A DNA stretch of 64,000 nucleotides, taken from Nymphalis io. Taxonomy: Eukaryota > Arthropoda > Insecta > Lepidoptera > Nymphalidae. The notes below the pieces were generated by a model that was not told the origin of the DNA, made no database searches, and was given only the letters and a program-made list of their open reading frames with translations. Both the position numbers and the translations under genes were made by a program. This document shows, piece by piece, positions 9,396 through 20,893 of the stretch (its first letter is position 1; each line of letters begins with the position of its first letter). The stretch is from assembly GCF_905147045.1 (NCBI RefSeq), contig NC_065890.1, forward strand, positions 6,262,001-6,326,000. Direction: 5' to 3'.

Positions 9396-11730
9396 TTATT
9401 TGTAATTTCGATGTATATGTTTATATTTGATAGGTTTAGTTTTTGTTTATATAGTGTATTTTTAAATAAATTTCATTAAGTCGTTCACATGTCTAATCAG
9501 TCTTTCAAGTTTTAAAATATTCTCAATACAAGTAATGTGTTATTTTTTATCAGAGAAATTCCGATAGCTGCCTAAATACATACGTGAGATTCGCATGCGG
9601 AGAGTTTCAAATCACGTGAAAGTCCTGTTAAAAGTTGAACCAGTTCATCGCATATTAATCATGTGAGCTGCATACGTATGAAGACAAACTAAAATAATAT
9701 TATTGAAAGGTTGAAGTCGAGATTAACTTTTTAAAATATTATATTTTATATTTACACAATTATTAAAGGAATACCTATCCACAGAACCTTTAAAATTTCT
9801 TAAAAACTTAAATAATTTTTTAATCTGTTGAGAGAATGAAAATTAATGATTGTTTTTAATGTGAGAAATCCAAAAAATACATTTTTATAAGAACACGAGA
9901 AACATTCAGGTGACCTCTGTCCTGAAGTCCAGCCGTGTAAATGGATTGCGAACACACAAATTATAACTTTTTGGTTTCAGAATCGTATCATATATATTCC
10001 TATTTAAAACAAATAAGATACTGTTCTGACTACTAAAAGTTAAAATTAGAAGTGAAAATATTTGAATTTAAAAAAAATAACTTCTAACATATATGAAACT
10101 AAAAATAAATATAAAATAGTTTGTCCGTCTGTGTGTTCTGGATGTTAGTATTAGCGTGTTACTATGTGATCTATATTTTTTACAATTATACTACTTTTTA
10201 CAGCTATATATTTTATACTCGTTGACTTATATAAGATTGTAAAAAACAGATAACTATAAGAGCAATAAAACTCTATTACACCTTTTGTGTATGAAACCCG
10301 AAAAAGCCTCTCGGATTGCTCTAAGGAAAATCTACACGTATACACGTGTTTAATAAGCGACAAATGACAGCACTAATGCAGGGATCGCAATGATACAGGT
10401 TCGTTCTCGGTCGAGATAATTTCCATTTCCCTCACGTGTAAAGTGTATGAGACATAGCGAGTTATCACGTACGTTGCTCCTTTAATTTAAAACAAGGTCA
10501 AATTTTAATTAAGTTATCGTATACAACGCTTCCACTCATTCAACATAATGTCTTATTTGTTCACCAACGCACAATGTTTAGATAAAACATTTATTGGCAG
10601 CTATGATAGGATGGGTAACTTATAGGAAACGTGTTCCGAATTTTGATACAGTACGAAAATATTCTGTAAAATAAACCCAAAACGTACTGTTTTCATCGTA
10701 ACAAAGTAGTTAGTAATAAGTTTAATTAGTTGTCAGATGACTTGATTATGAAATATGAAATATGGGTATAAAGTTATGGTACAATGGAACTTTATTAATT
10801 TCAATACTAATAAAAGCACTATGGTATAATGTTATAATGCCAAGTGAGGTTCGAATAATACACATTGTTTTGCGAAATCAAAAATACCTTTACTTCAAAT
10901 TAGTTTGTTACTCTAAGGAAAGTTTTTTAAAATATATCTTATTTTATATTATTGTTGTTTGTATATTTGTTTTTTAATTCCAAAATGTTTGTATATTTTG
11001 TTGTATGAGTAGTAATAGAAACAGCCTGTAAATAAGCAATTAGGAAAATGTAAATTTAAAAAAATGTAATATTTTTTGTACTACAATAATCTATAAATGA
11101 TTATAATAATATGTGTGAAAAAATTATGATTATATTATGTAAGCGTTTTTTTTTATAAATAAATTAATTTAGGCGCTCTCGTATAATTCTTGCTCATTTT
11201 GCATTTATTTTATTCTTCTTTGTCATTTGACGCTCCACATACATTCTTTAACTTATAATAATATAAGAATGATTTTTAATATATTATTTTATGCTAAAAT
11301 AAGAGCAGTATTTTCAGGTAGACTAACAAATAATCTACCGAAAGTCGATCTTATGATTGTGGATTCTTTCACAAATCACGCGAAATATATTAGTGAGCTT
11401 ATAATTATTGTTTATTTTAATCTTTTGTTAATGCAGATTGATCATAACTATGATCGGCAATAAGTCCGTACTCTTCATATAGAGATACTAGTGCTTTCAG
11501 CTTTCAATAGAAGATAATATCGATACAGAGTTATATTTACATTTAATTTACATTTCCTATATTTTAATTTTACATACACAATTCGGGGCACGATAGTTAC
11601 GATACAGAGTCACGGCATATTATTGTAAATTTGCTTGTGATGAAGTGCAAATAAAATGAACAATCTCGATTGTGAGGGATGCATACATACTATGGCATTG
11701 GTCACATAGCGATGTGAGGTGCCTACTTGT
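9396..11730. other. AT-rich non-coding DNA
   Basis: No recognised repeat and only chance frames (10151-10363, 10762-10977, 11227-11463). No structural RNA, no GC island. Confidence 0.45.
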
Positions 11731-11972
11731 AATAATAGTAATAATAATATTCTGGGACATTATTCACACACGGCCATCTGATCCCAAATTAAGCAGAGCT
11801 TGTGCTATGGAATTTAGACAACTGATATACTACATATACTACTTTTCTTTTGTAAATACATACTTATATAGATAATTACACCTAGACTCAGGACTAACAG
11901 ATATGTTCATGTACACAATGTACATGACATGTCTATCCTGGGTGGGAATCGAACCCATTACCTTCGGCTTAG
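11731..11972 (-). mobile_element. tRNA-derived SINE, family A, copy 2 (head truncated)
   Basis: Same body and (ATT)n tail as the copy at 1658-1935, including GACATTATTCACACACGGCC and CTTATATAGATAATTACACC (plus-strand text). The B box is intact (GGAATCGAACCC in reverse). Similarity stops just beyond it near 11972, so the A-box part of the head is missing. An insertion-like duplication of GTACATGACATG appears near 11918-11930. It abuts the LINE remnant beginning at 11988. Confidence 0.8.
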
Positions 11973-11987
11973 AATTTTAGGCGAGGA

Positions 11988-12258
11988 ACTGACGTGAAGT
12001 ACTTGCTAATTTGGCTTCACTTTCCAATAGACCGCGGAACCTAACGTCCCGATACTGGATTTGGCAGCGAGGTGGTATTTTCAAAATGCAAAGGCAAAAT
12101 GTCAATTTTTGTACATATGTACAAAAGTTGAAATTTTAGAAATCATAGCGCAAACTTGTGCCGTATTGGGGTTGAGTTAAAATAAGTTTGTTTGCCCCCA
12201 ATCTCAGACTTTGATTAATAAACACTTGTAATTTCAGACCCAAGTTTATACTCATCGA
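11988..12258 (-). pseudogene. Jockey-like RT fragment, part downstream of the mariner
   Basis: Seen: minus-strand translation gives DWG, LNPNTAQVCAM and, after a frameshift, DVRFRGLLESEAKLAS. In lepidopteran Jockey-like LINEs these belong to the segment after the catalytic YADD box, ending just before the KLGVLN motif present in the copy at 316-985. Multiple stops and frame changes show it is long dead. Together with 13253-13618 it forms one LINE fragment interrupted by the mariner at 12259-13250; the order and strand of the two parts agree with that reading. Confidence 0.65.
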
Positions 12259-13250
12259 CGTGTTCCCATTACATATGAAATTAGCGTTTTGTCGTACTAG
12301 CCACTTTGATCTGAATAACGTTTTCGTTCTGGAAATTTCGACCTTCAGAACCACGGCTGGAGACCAAAGTGGAAAATGAAGAATTAAAGGCTATTGTGGG
12401 ACCCGATCCATTACAAAGCACTTCAGAGATAGCTGCAGGCTTCGGGATAAGTGATAAAACTGTATTAATCCACTTGATGCAAATCAGGAAAGTAAAAAAA
12501 AACTTGAACGATGGGTACCTCATGGATCGAACTTGCAAACACGCGTCGGCTGCTGTGTTACTTTGCTCAACCGACACAATAATGAAGGGATTTTAAATCG
12601 AATCATTTCACTTGTGATGAAAAGTGGATACTGTACGATAATCGAAAGTGCTCGTCGCAATGGCTAAACCTTGGAGACCCAGCTAAATCCTGCCCTAAAC
12701 GAAAATTGATTCAGAAAAAGTTACTTGTGAGTGTTTGGTGGACTAGCGCCGGTGTCGTTCACTACATCTTTCTAAAATCTGGCCAAACGATTACGGCAGA
12801 TATCTACTTTCGGCAACTGCAAACCATGAAGGAAAAACTAGCTGCTAAACAACCGAGATTGGTCAATCGCTCTAGGTCACTGCTGCTTCACGACAACGCA
12901 AGACTGCACAACAAACAACCACTAAGTTAGATTAGCTACAATTAGAATGTCTGTGACATTCACCGTACTCCCTGGACCTTGCTCCAGCAGATTTTTTCGG
13001 GAATTGGACAACTTCTTACATGGAAAAAAATTCATCTCCGATGCGGCAGTCCAAACCGCCTTCACAGAGTTTATTGATTCTCGCCCCCATTGTTTTTTTA
13101 AGTAAAGAGATCAATGAACTACATATAAGATGGCATAAGTGCATAGATAACAACGGTGCATACGTTGATTAATTAAATATATTTTACAAAAAAAAAAATT
13201 GACTTCATATTCCTCCCGTACAAAAGCCAATTTCATATGTAAGGACCTAA
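12259..13250 (+). mobile_element. Decayed mariner (Tc1/mariner) transposon
   Basis: Seen: terminal inverted repeats share TTACATATGAAATT: left copy 12269-12282, and on the right the reverse complement is at 13229-13242, followed by CCTAA and TA (13251-13252). Between them lies a broken transposase. Length is ~990 bp against ~1.3 kb for complete mariners, so internal deletions are present, including most of the N-terminal DNA-binding region. Known: mariners insert at TA. The 5' end is placed by TIR alignment and is uncertain by a few bases. The element is inserted into a Jockey-like LINE. It cannot encode a working enzyme. Confidence 0.85.
12369..13105 (+). pseudogene. Mariner transposase remnant (DD34D type)
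   Basis: Seen: ENEELKAIVGPDPLQSTSE and FGISDKTVLIHL (second helix-turn-helix region), then CDEKW with the first catalytic Asp (12616-12618), QKKLLVSVWWTSAGVVHY, HDNAR with the second Asp (12892-12894), and SLDLAPADFF with the third (12975-12977), ending near FIDSRP. All three Asp codons survive, but frames shift near 12500, between 12600 and 12700, and after 12920. The second and third Asp codons are 83 nt apart instead of the ~105 expected for a D34D spacing, so about 22 nt are deleted there. The expected SPD of the third motif reads SLD. Confidence 0.85.
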
Positions 13251-13252
13251 TA

Positions 13253-13618
13253 TTAGCGCGGCCGGTGTATAAGGTGTCTACAGTGCTGTCGTCTCCCAAC
13301 ATTGAATGTTGCTAATTTACACATGTCATTAATATGTAAAAAAGCAGAGTAGGCATACAGCCTAGTGGAATAACAGAATTGACGAATTTTAAGTCAGAGC
13401 CTGCACCGTCAACAACGACCTTGATGGTCCGATCTGGCAAAACTGGTGATCCAGTTGCATTATTTCCCTGGAAGCCCAATCAAAGGTTTTTTCTATGTCC
13501 AGACTAACTGCTAATTTTGTTGTAGTTGAGTACAAAAGGTGACTTTTAGACTCAACTGACTCAACTGCTTCAGCCCATCGGTCAGGTAAACTAGAAGATC
13601 ACCGGTGGTAGCTTCACA
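13253..13618 (-). pseudogene. Jockey-like reverse transcriptase fragment (palm region)
   Basis: Seen on the minus strand: GDLLVYLTDRWAEAVES, VSLDIEKTF (RT motif A, catalytic Asp retained), VVVDGAGSDLKFV, IPLGC (remnant of motif B), IND, then DDSTVDTLYTGRAN, which corresponds to the YADD box region. Frames are broken repeatedly and ~70 residues between motif A and VVVDG are deleted. A short tandem duplication of GACTCAACT occurs at 13550-13569. The fragment continues on the far side of the mariner at 11988-12258. The motifs match the same LINE group as the copy at 316-985. Confidence 0.75.
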
Positions 13619-14066
13619 TTTAATTCAATACCGTACATACCGTAACATGCTTATGATATGCATGATTCAAAAGTGCAATTATAAGCCTATTAGAATTATT
13701 TGATTACATTTATATAATACGTACTATATTAGACTTCGTATTTGACTTATGGAAACATAATATGGTGAAAATCAATTTCAATGAATCACAGTCATTAAGG
13801 ATATTTTCAACTTATACTATCGGCTATACGACGTTGTTCACAAATCATCTTCAAGATTAACAATAAACTTAAGATTAACGTTAAAATGCATTTTTCATCG
13901 ATAAAAACTTTTATGACAACACTATCGGTATTCAACGTATTATAATATTAAACGAATACAAATATTTGATCCTCAAACTAAAATTTATAAATACGACAAA
14001 TTTTATTACTAAGCTACTTACATGAAAATGGTCATCACGAAAATATCTACTTGTTTTGGTTGGTTG

Positions 14067-14067
<1 letters not shown>
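13619..14067. other. AT-rich non-coding DNA
   Basis: No gene, repeat family or RNA recognised. Confidence 0.45.
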
Positions 14068-14112
<45 letters not shown>

Positions 14113-14189
14113 TAGTTGATAGTTGTATTAGTTGATTAGTTGATATATATATATATATATATATATATATCAATTATAAAATATTCATT

Positions 14190-14231
<42 letters not shown>

Positions 14232-14233
14232 AA
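14068..14233. repeat. Cluster of three (TA)n microsatellites
   Basis: Pure TA runs at about 14068-14107, 14142-14170 and 14192-14229, separated by short unique or GTTGAT-containing spacers. The third is flanked by TTCC and GGAA, making 14188-14233 one long palindrome. Such tracts are polymorphic and prone to cruciform formation and assembly error. Confidence 0.9.
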
Positions 14234-14920
14234 AAAGTATTTTTAATGTGTATGTTTATTGCTATGTTACTGTATAATAAATATATGATATTTTTATACT
14301 AACCGAAATATAAATAAAATGAAGAATAAATAAGCTCATCTTCCTAATTGATTGGTCAGTCAGGAGTCCGGGCTAACTATTTTTGGGGTTTTGGAGCCTA
14401 CTGGTTGCCCAGGTCTGACTCCGCCAACTCGGTTCTCACAGCTTTTGTAGGAATAAAAGCACTAATTGTAAGTATTGATTTTGACCAGAGAATAATAATA
14501 ATAATTTCTGTATAATGATGTGATGTCGTACTTTTATAGACGACTTAATGATATACAACCATACGCCGTAATACGACCCCCCCCTCTACTCGTGGGTCAA
14601 GTGTTTCAAGAATGTCTGATAAAGTATTCGCTGATGCAAATGAACTTATCGATATAGTCTAACGAGAAAGCTATGCCGTTGATTTAGAAATATAGAAGTT
14701 ATATACATATTTTGTGTTATAAGAAATAATTATTATTTTTACTTAAGGTCATCAATTCTGTAGTAGTACACTTGTACTTCACAAAATCTAATAATGAATA
14801 TGATTATGTTTTACTTATAGCAGCAGATAATCATTTTATAACTTTAATTATTTGTTGTATCTAATGTATGCTAAAAATATAATTATTTAAATGTTATAAT
14901 CACACTGGTATTCTGGTAGC
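14234..14920. other. AT-rich non-coding DNA
   Basis: A moderately GC-rich scrap near 14360-14440 (CTACTGGTTGCCCAGGTCTG) is not assignable. Nothing else. Confidence 0.4.
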
Positions 14921-15060
14921 GGTGTCTCGATGGTGCAAGAGAGCCCTGTGCTTGCAGCACGTTGATCTTAACCAAAGGAAGATAGCAGATTCAAATTTGG
15001 CCAAGCAACACTGAAATGTCCTTCGTAATTAATTAATTTTCGATAATTGGAAAGCAAATT
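14921..15060 (+). mobile_element. Diverged tRNA-headed SINE
   Basis: CAGATTCAAATTTGGCCAAG (14988-15007) looks like a worn B box followed by CAACACTGAAATGTC, matching the order in Metulj-like SINEs (B box, then CACCACTGA...). The A-box side is weak and the body is lost in AT-rich DNA. Old and truncated. Confidence 0.4.
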
Positions 15061-16169
15061 TAATATTGCAAGTTTACCCTCAACGAAGGATGCTATACAA
15101 CATCATGCGTTGAGGACCTATCAATAGGACGTTCAGAAATGGTATGGAATCGAAAAAAATCCATAAGTCTGAGGTTGGAAACTTGGCACCAAAGGACTTA
15201 TAACGAGAAGATCGACGTCTTCACCAATAAAGAAAACAGCATCGAATGTTGAGTAGAGGGGAATTGCTGTCTTTATAATCAAAACGTTATATACAGGTAT
15301 AATGCTGCTTTTAAATACATCTGCACAGAACTCACCGAACGAGAATTGAAACGTTCATGCTGAATATCATATTATTAATAACAATAATATCTATTTCAAT
15401 TTGGAATACATTTCGCCGTATAATCTTATTTTCATGTGTGAAAATAATATAATGTTATTTATTCTCTTGAAATTTACAAAAAAAAAATCAAATTTGATTT
15501 TGTTAACAATTTTTCATCTTTACGCTGATATAACTCGATACATATGAGACTTCCACAAAATGTTCCACTATGTGTGAAATTTTATTCCCTTCAAGGTTAA
15601 TATTGAACGTTTTTAGTCGTAGGGTCAAATGTTTAGGTATTATATTAAAAAAAAAACAGATTTTGCCACCTTTCATCCAACTTGGCAGCGTCACCGCAAC
15701 ACCTCAAGGTCACAAACTTGGATTTTTCATCAGAATACAAACCTAAACGATATATTTCAGAATTGTAACTACACCACCTTTTACAAGCCAAAGGATCATT
15801 TTATCCATACTGACTGGACTGTTCTGTAAATGACTAGAATTATAATGTAACTAAAACAGGGAAAACTGTATTAAGTCAGACTAATCTCCAAAGACAGATA
15901 AAGCTTCGTCATAATATTCCATTATATCAGCTTTGTGATTTCTAAAACATTAAGCATAGTTTGTATTTTAATAGCCTACATCAAAATTTAGCTGGCTACG
16001 TTTAATTTAAACGCAAAACGGGATCCAATGTCGATAAAGGTAAGGTTTTATTTACACAACACTGCTATTTGAATACAGTCACTTAAAATTAACTGTATAT
16101 ATTTACTTTAGGATAATTTTTTACATTGCGAAAAATATTTTTTTTTTCGAGGAATTACTAACATTTCTA
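15061..16169. other. AT-rich non-coding DNA
   Basis: Two overlapping frames around 15503-15829 have no family resemblance. 15660-15830 is slightly richer in C but has no supported function. Confidence 0.4.
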
Positions 16170-16285
16170 TTTACCCCTCCAGTTAGTTGTGTATTAGAAG
16201 TGGGGACGACAAAGGGCCAGAATCGAACCTGCGATATTTACATCGCTAGGCGGGCCATAAACCATTTGCAACTATTGTATTCACG
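16170..16285 (-). mobile_element. tRNA-derived SINE fragment, family B
   Basis: On the minus strand a B box GGTTCGATTCTGG is preceded by CCTAGCGATGTAAATATCGC and followed by CCCTTTGTCGTCCCCACTTC and GGAGGGGTAAA. From memory this order occurs in a lepidopteran tRNA-SINE different from family A and from the Metulj-like elements. Only head and proximal body are present. Confidence 0.55.
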
Positions 16286-18074
16286 CCATAAATTATAATT
16301 ATTTATTTATTTCTTCTGTTTTTTTGAGTTTTATTCTCGTATACCTTTATTTATTTCGCTATAAACGGCGTTACACTTTATTTTCGTACAATGATGGATG
16401 GATAGTTATAAAATAAGGCCAAACAGATTACAATTAATATATATGTATGTTTGAGTGCATATTATACAAAAATGTATATGTAAATTATATATAAAATATA
16501 TTATTATTAATGATATTGTACAAGTATATATGTGATGCGTTTTTAATTTCGTAAATAAACAACTTTATTTATCTTATATAAATATTTTAATACTTATATT
16601 AAATAAATATAATTTAATAATAATAATTGCTAAGATTTATTACAAAACAATTTTATTTGAAATAGTTATTGAAACCAGAACATTTCATTGATAGGGTATA
16701 TCATAATATGCAAATCTGAACAATTTATTTAAAATAAAATGTGAATCTCGTAGCACACACCTTACTATAAAATAACACGTCATAATCTCATAAATATTGG
16801 ACATTATCAAAAGACCATTTTCCACTAATTTCCACTATAAAATGTAGTGGGTAGTTAGTTAGACTATATATTTTTTCTTCGAGTGTCAAAAAGGGCAACT
16901 TTTGTATGTAAGGCCGGTTATGTTTAAACAAGATATACATAGAACTCTATTTGCAAATGTCAGATGCTATGAAAGTGTAGTCTATGTATATTTTTATTCT
17001 TTTTGCGTAGGTTTTCCCATTTTCAACCACTGTTCTATGAAATTAGCTTAAATTCTCCGAACCTGAGTAATTTTAAAATAAACAGTGAAACATATTTGAT
17101 AAACGTAGTTGTCGTGGCCAAGGTGTTTATATTTATGTTCATAATATTATGTATTGGACTCGGACTGTATTTCAGTAAGTTCAATTAATTTTCTAAGCAA
17201 ATGGGTATAGAATTTTCATATAATTATTAGGTTTACTGTGTGAGAGTTATTTTGAAACAGTGTAATTTGCACGCATTATACTCAAAGTATTCCTGTTCGT
17301 GAGCTCACTGAAATTGTAAAAAAATACAGTATACTTTGTCACCAGACTTTATGTTGACGAAAACTCATGAATGGATATACAGCGACATGAAATGAAGGGT
17401 TAGACAGTTAATGTCAATCGAATGTCAATTAATGAAGAACGTAAGGGAACGAGGTGGTGTAACAAATGTTACCTTACTATTGACTGTGTTGTCTAGCGCG
17501 TCGGTCCTCACGTTTACGATGTACTGTGTTGTTATTATATATGGCCTAATATAGTAACTGCGTTTTATTACGTCACACATTAATGTGCTACATTTCTAGT
17601 TTATAGCTAAGCTGAGCAGCATCGGAGCCTGTGACTTGGATTAATTTCGCTATGCTTTGTCACTCGTTATTGCATACTAGTCTTTTAATCAAATATGCAG
17701 ATGAGATTAATATATCATTCAAGCTAATTTTATATATATTAATTTTGAGTCTACTATTGAACGCTCGATTCTAGTTCAATTCTGACAATGTAAAAAAAAA
17801 CGATCTAGTTACGAATCTGATAACACTTTTTCCATTTTCCCATATTTCTTATAAGATGGATAAATATGGTCCTATTTATTTGATAATAAATTGGTATTGT
17901 GTATTATATTTTATTCGTCGCAATAGAATTTCTTCACTTCTATAAATTTTTTATTCTTTTTATCCGTTTATAAAGTAGATACAGAGCTAGATTTTTTAGA
18001 CATAAATGAGGTTTTTGACCTGGTTATTGTATTATTTCTTTAGGAAATTAGAGTATTTCGAATAAAAGTTAGTT
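16286..18074. other. AT-rich non-coding DNA
   Basis: No gene or named repeat. TTTCCACTA is duplicated at ~16820-16840. The rest is low-complexity A/T. Confidence 0.45.
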
Positions 18075-18120
18075 TAAATAGCTTCAGTGTCATACTTTCT
18101 TATGACACTGAAGCTATTTA
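18075..18120. repeat. Perfect 20-bp inverted repeat with 6-nt spacer
   Basis: Arms 18075-18094 and 18101-18120 are exact reverse complements, separated by CTTTCT. The arm core is GCTTCAGTGTCAT. A GAAGAAGAAGAAG run follows. The hairpin is too short for a usual microRNA precursor. Perfect identity suggests recent origin, for example by template switching. Confidence 0.9.
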
Positions 18121-18240
18121 GAAGAAGAAGAAGTATTTCAGGCGTTGGCAACAATTTATTCACTATTTACCGTTCGGTGGTCTGTATGGTGTTTTGGCTT
18201 CTTTATAAAAATGCATATAACGTAATGTATGTATTGACTG

Positions 18241-18536
18241 GTGGTAGTGGTACTGGTGGCTTTGTGCAAGCTCGTCTGGGTAGATACCACCCACTCATCA
18301 GATATTCTACCGAAAAATAGCAATACATGGTATTGTTGTGTTCCGGTTTGAAGAGTGAGTGAGCCAGTGTAATTTCAGGCACAAGGGACATAATATCTTA
18401 ATTCCCAAGGTTGGTGGCACATTGGCGATGTAAGCAATAGTTAACATTTCTTACAATACCATTGTCTATGGGCGTTGGTGACCACTTACCATTAGGTGGC
18501 CCATATGCTCATCCGCCTACCTATACTATAAAAAAA
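18241..18536 (+). mobile_element. ~290-bp retroposon, copy 3
   Basis: Well-preserved copy: TGGCTTTGTGCAAGCTCGTC start, ACCCACTCATCAGATATTC, GTGTTCCGGTTTGAAGAGTG, CCATTGTCTATGGGCGTTGG, then ACCACTTACCATTAGGTGG, CCCATATGCTC and a short A tail. The head is preceded by a duplicated GTGGTAGTGGTACTGGTGG stretch. No coding capacity; its short frames are incidental. Confidence 0.85.
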
Positions 18537-20317
18537 TGTTTTTGATTCCATAAAACTTAGCGTAGAATAATGTCAATAATAATATGCTCCTTCTTGATAA
18601 CAAAGCTCTTGTTTACTACTAACCTACTGGTTGTCTCTTCACCGTACACGTTGCTTAAACTTTATGTGAGCGCTTAACATTAAATTTTACATTGCCTTTG
18701 AAGAAAAAAAACAAAAAACAACGAGCCACCAACCAATTAAAAAATAAAATCTTGGTGACACATAATGTTAGTCCTAATATCATATTTTTTGATTATGCAT
18801 CGTTTTCATGTTCATCAAGATCATGTTAATGCAATCACTTTTTGTTTACTAAAAATACATAAAGAGGTAATTATTAAATGACTTCGCGACTTAGTTACAA
18901 TAATACATTTGATATTATTTAAGGCGAGCTGAAATGTCTTTATAACTGTACCATCCATAATTTGATTCGCAATTAAGATACCATTTACGTATTTTACGGT
19001 TATTCGCACAATTCGCTCGCTTTGAAGAACGTAAGTCCGTAATGAAATCAAATGATCCGAAAAGAGCTGCTATCTCTCCTCAAGTAGTTAAAAAACTTTT
19101 TGGCCAGATGAAAATAATGGTAATGGACAGATTCCAGTAATAATATATGGCTCATAAGTCTCGAAATCGATACTGTTTATTTATTACACTAGAGGGTAGC
19201 ATCTCCAACGTTGCGGAATGTTTTTTCTAATAAAAGCCTAACTTTCAAGGTTATTTTCTATGCGTTAGTGAAATTGTATATAGTATTTAATAAATTATAA
19301 AAGAAATTAAATCAATTTCGATCATAATGTTTTCATGTAATTAATAATTTGATTTTATTTTTGTCTTGCAAAATTTTATAGAAAAAATAACATTTACAAA
19401 AAAATTGTTTAAGAAGTGTTGTTTTAAGATAGACAAACGATACTTTTGCATTATACTCAATAGTTTGCATGTTTTAAACGTTTACACTTTTATATACATA
19501 ATCCTTTTCTTGATAAAATCCTTATTTTTACAATAAAATGAAAGATGATTTTCCTAGTTCTTTACTGTTTTCAGTTTTCTATATATATGTTATTTTTTTC
19601 GAAAGCATAATCAATTAATTAGATTGTGCAAACGTGAGCATGATAAAAATTCAAGTACTCGGTCTTTGCATATGAAATTAGTTTTCCTTACTTTATCGAG
19701 AAAAGATATAAAAAAATACATTGTGTACAATAACGATGTTGGATGGCTTTGTGTTAGTTATGACTTTGGCAGAGTTTCAATACAGGATGCCAACTTACTA
19801 ATATGACAAACGTAAATGCAAAATGGAGATCTTTACCTTTTTTTTTCGAAGTTTAGGAGCTAATTCTACCACGGCGGTATATTATAGATTGGTGACAATA
19901 TGTAACAGATGTTCAAACACACACATAAAATAAATACATGTATATTTCCTACAATTTTTTCATAATTGCTTAGCGCGAAATGAATAAAAAAAAACCATTA
20001 CATTAACCACATATAAATTCTGTAGTATTTGTCCAGGTTTGAATCTGAGGGCAAAACATTGGCCCCGCCGTAACATTCTTTTCTGGACGCCATTCATTTT
20101 TAACTCTTGTAACTTCTTTGTGGACAAAGCTAGAAGCCTGAATTTTTAGTAACAAAAAAAACATATAACTAACTATGTTCCAAAATTATATTTAAGATAC
20201 TTCTAGAAGACACACAAACTTCATATGTTAAATTTAGATGTTAATAGCCTTTTAATTAAAAAAAAAACTGAAAAATTACGATTTAAAAAAAAGCCTATTT
20301 TATTTGCGGTTCCCCAC
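18537..20317. other. AT-rich non-coding DNA
   Basis: GTCTTTGCATATGAAATTAG at about 19662-19681 resembles the inner end of the mariner TIR, but no partner TIR or transposase follows. No gene visible. Confidence 0.4.
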
Positions 20318-20840
20318 TAATGTCGGGCGGAGCCAGGCCAAAGAAGAAGCTGCAATGCTGCAAACGACATGAGCGCAGTATTCAGCTTCTTTTAGACGAA
20401 CATTAACCACACCTCGGGGCTCCTGACCTACTGCTGCAGTCCATGCCGTAGTGGGGGATCGACCTGGCCGTGGCTTACGTTCCTCCTCTACTTCATAGGG
20501 TAGGGGACTTGGCCGACAATGTACCGGTTCTCATTTACAGAGCTGTGACACGGGCGACCAGGCAGTCGCAGAGATCAGTAGTGGTCGGCAAAAAATGTTC
20601 ACACTTTTACTTAAACGGTTGTTGTCGAATCAATTAAAGGAAAGATGCAAAAAACCAGTACAATCTAAAAAACACTCCAGTAGAAAATGCGCTCAGTACA
20701 ATAAATGAAATTGTAAATACTGGTTGCAAATTGACGGGCACTGAAGCGTGACCGTTTAAAGGGCGAAGGGCGAGTGGCGTTGAGTACTTTTCTTTCTTTG
20801 ATCTTTTCGCCGGAGGTGTTTGCGATGCTATGAACAAAGG
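20318..20840. other. Moderate-GC block of unknown origin
   Basis: Seen: GC content rises over ~500 bp (for example CGGGCGGAGCCAGGCCAAAG, GCTCCTGACCTACTGCTGCA, GGGATCGACCTGGCCGTGGC). A minus-strand frame at 20634-20837 includes basic residues (AKRSKKEK) and then ALRPLNGHASVPVNLQPVF; it has no ATG and no recognised domain. Possibly a decayed transposon or a 5' leader transcribed leftward from near 20844. I cannot assign it. Confidence 0.3.
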
Positions 20841-20861
20841 AACTGAGCGGAAATAATTCGT

Positions 20862-20890
<29 letters not shown>
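20841..20890 (-). promoter_or_regulatory. (TA)n tract next to an initiator-like motif
   Basis: Minus strand: the TA run at 20861-20886 lies ~20-40 bp upstream of TCAGTT (20841-20846 on plus as AACTGA), an arrangement like an insect TATA plus Inr core promoter reading leftward into the moderate-GC block. The TA run is a microsatellite, so the resemblance may be fortuitous. Confidence 0.2.

Positions 20891-20893
<3 letters not shown>

Noticed and set aside
12136..12577. Minus-strand frames over the mariner
   Set aside because: They are shadows of the plus-strand transposase remnant and of the decayed LINE flank.
18075..18120. microRNA precursor
   Set aside because: The stem is 20 bp with a 6-nt loop, perfect and too short for typical Drosha/Dicer processing; no known seed was recognised.
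19662..19681. Second mariner TIR
   Set aside because: Only ~20 bp resemble the TIR; no partner end, no transposase remnant and no TA-bounded unit were found.
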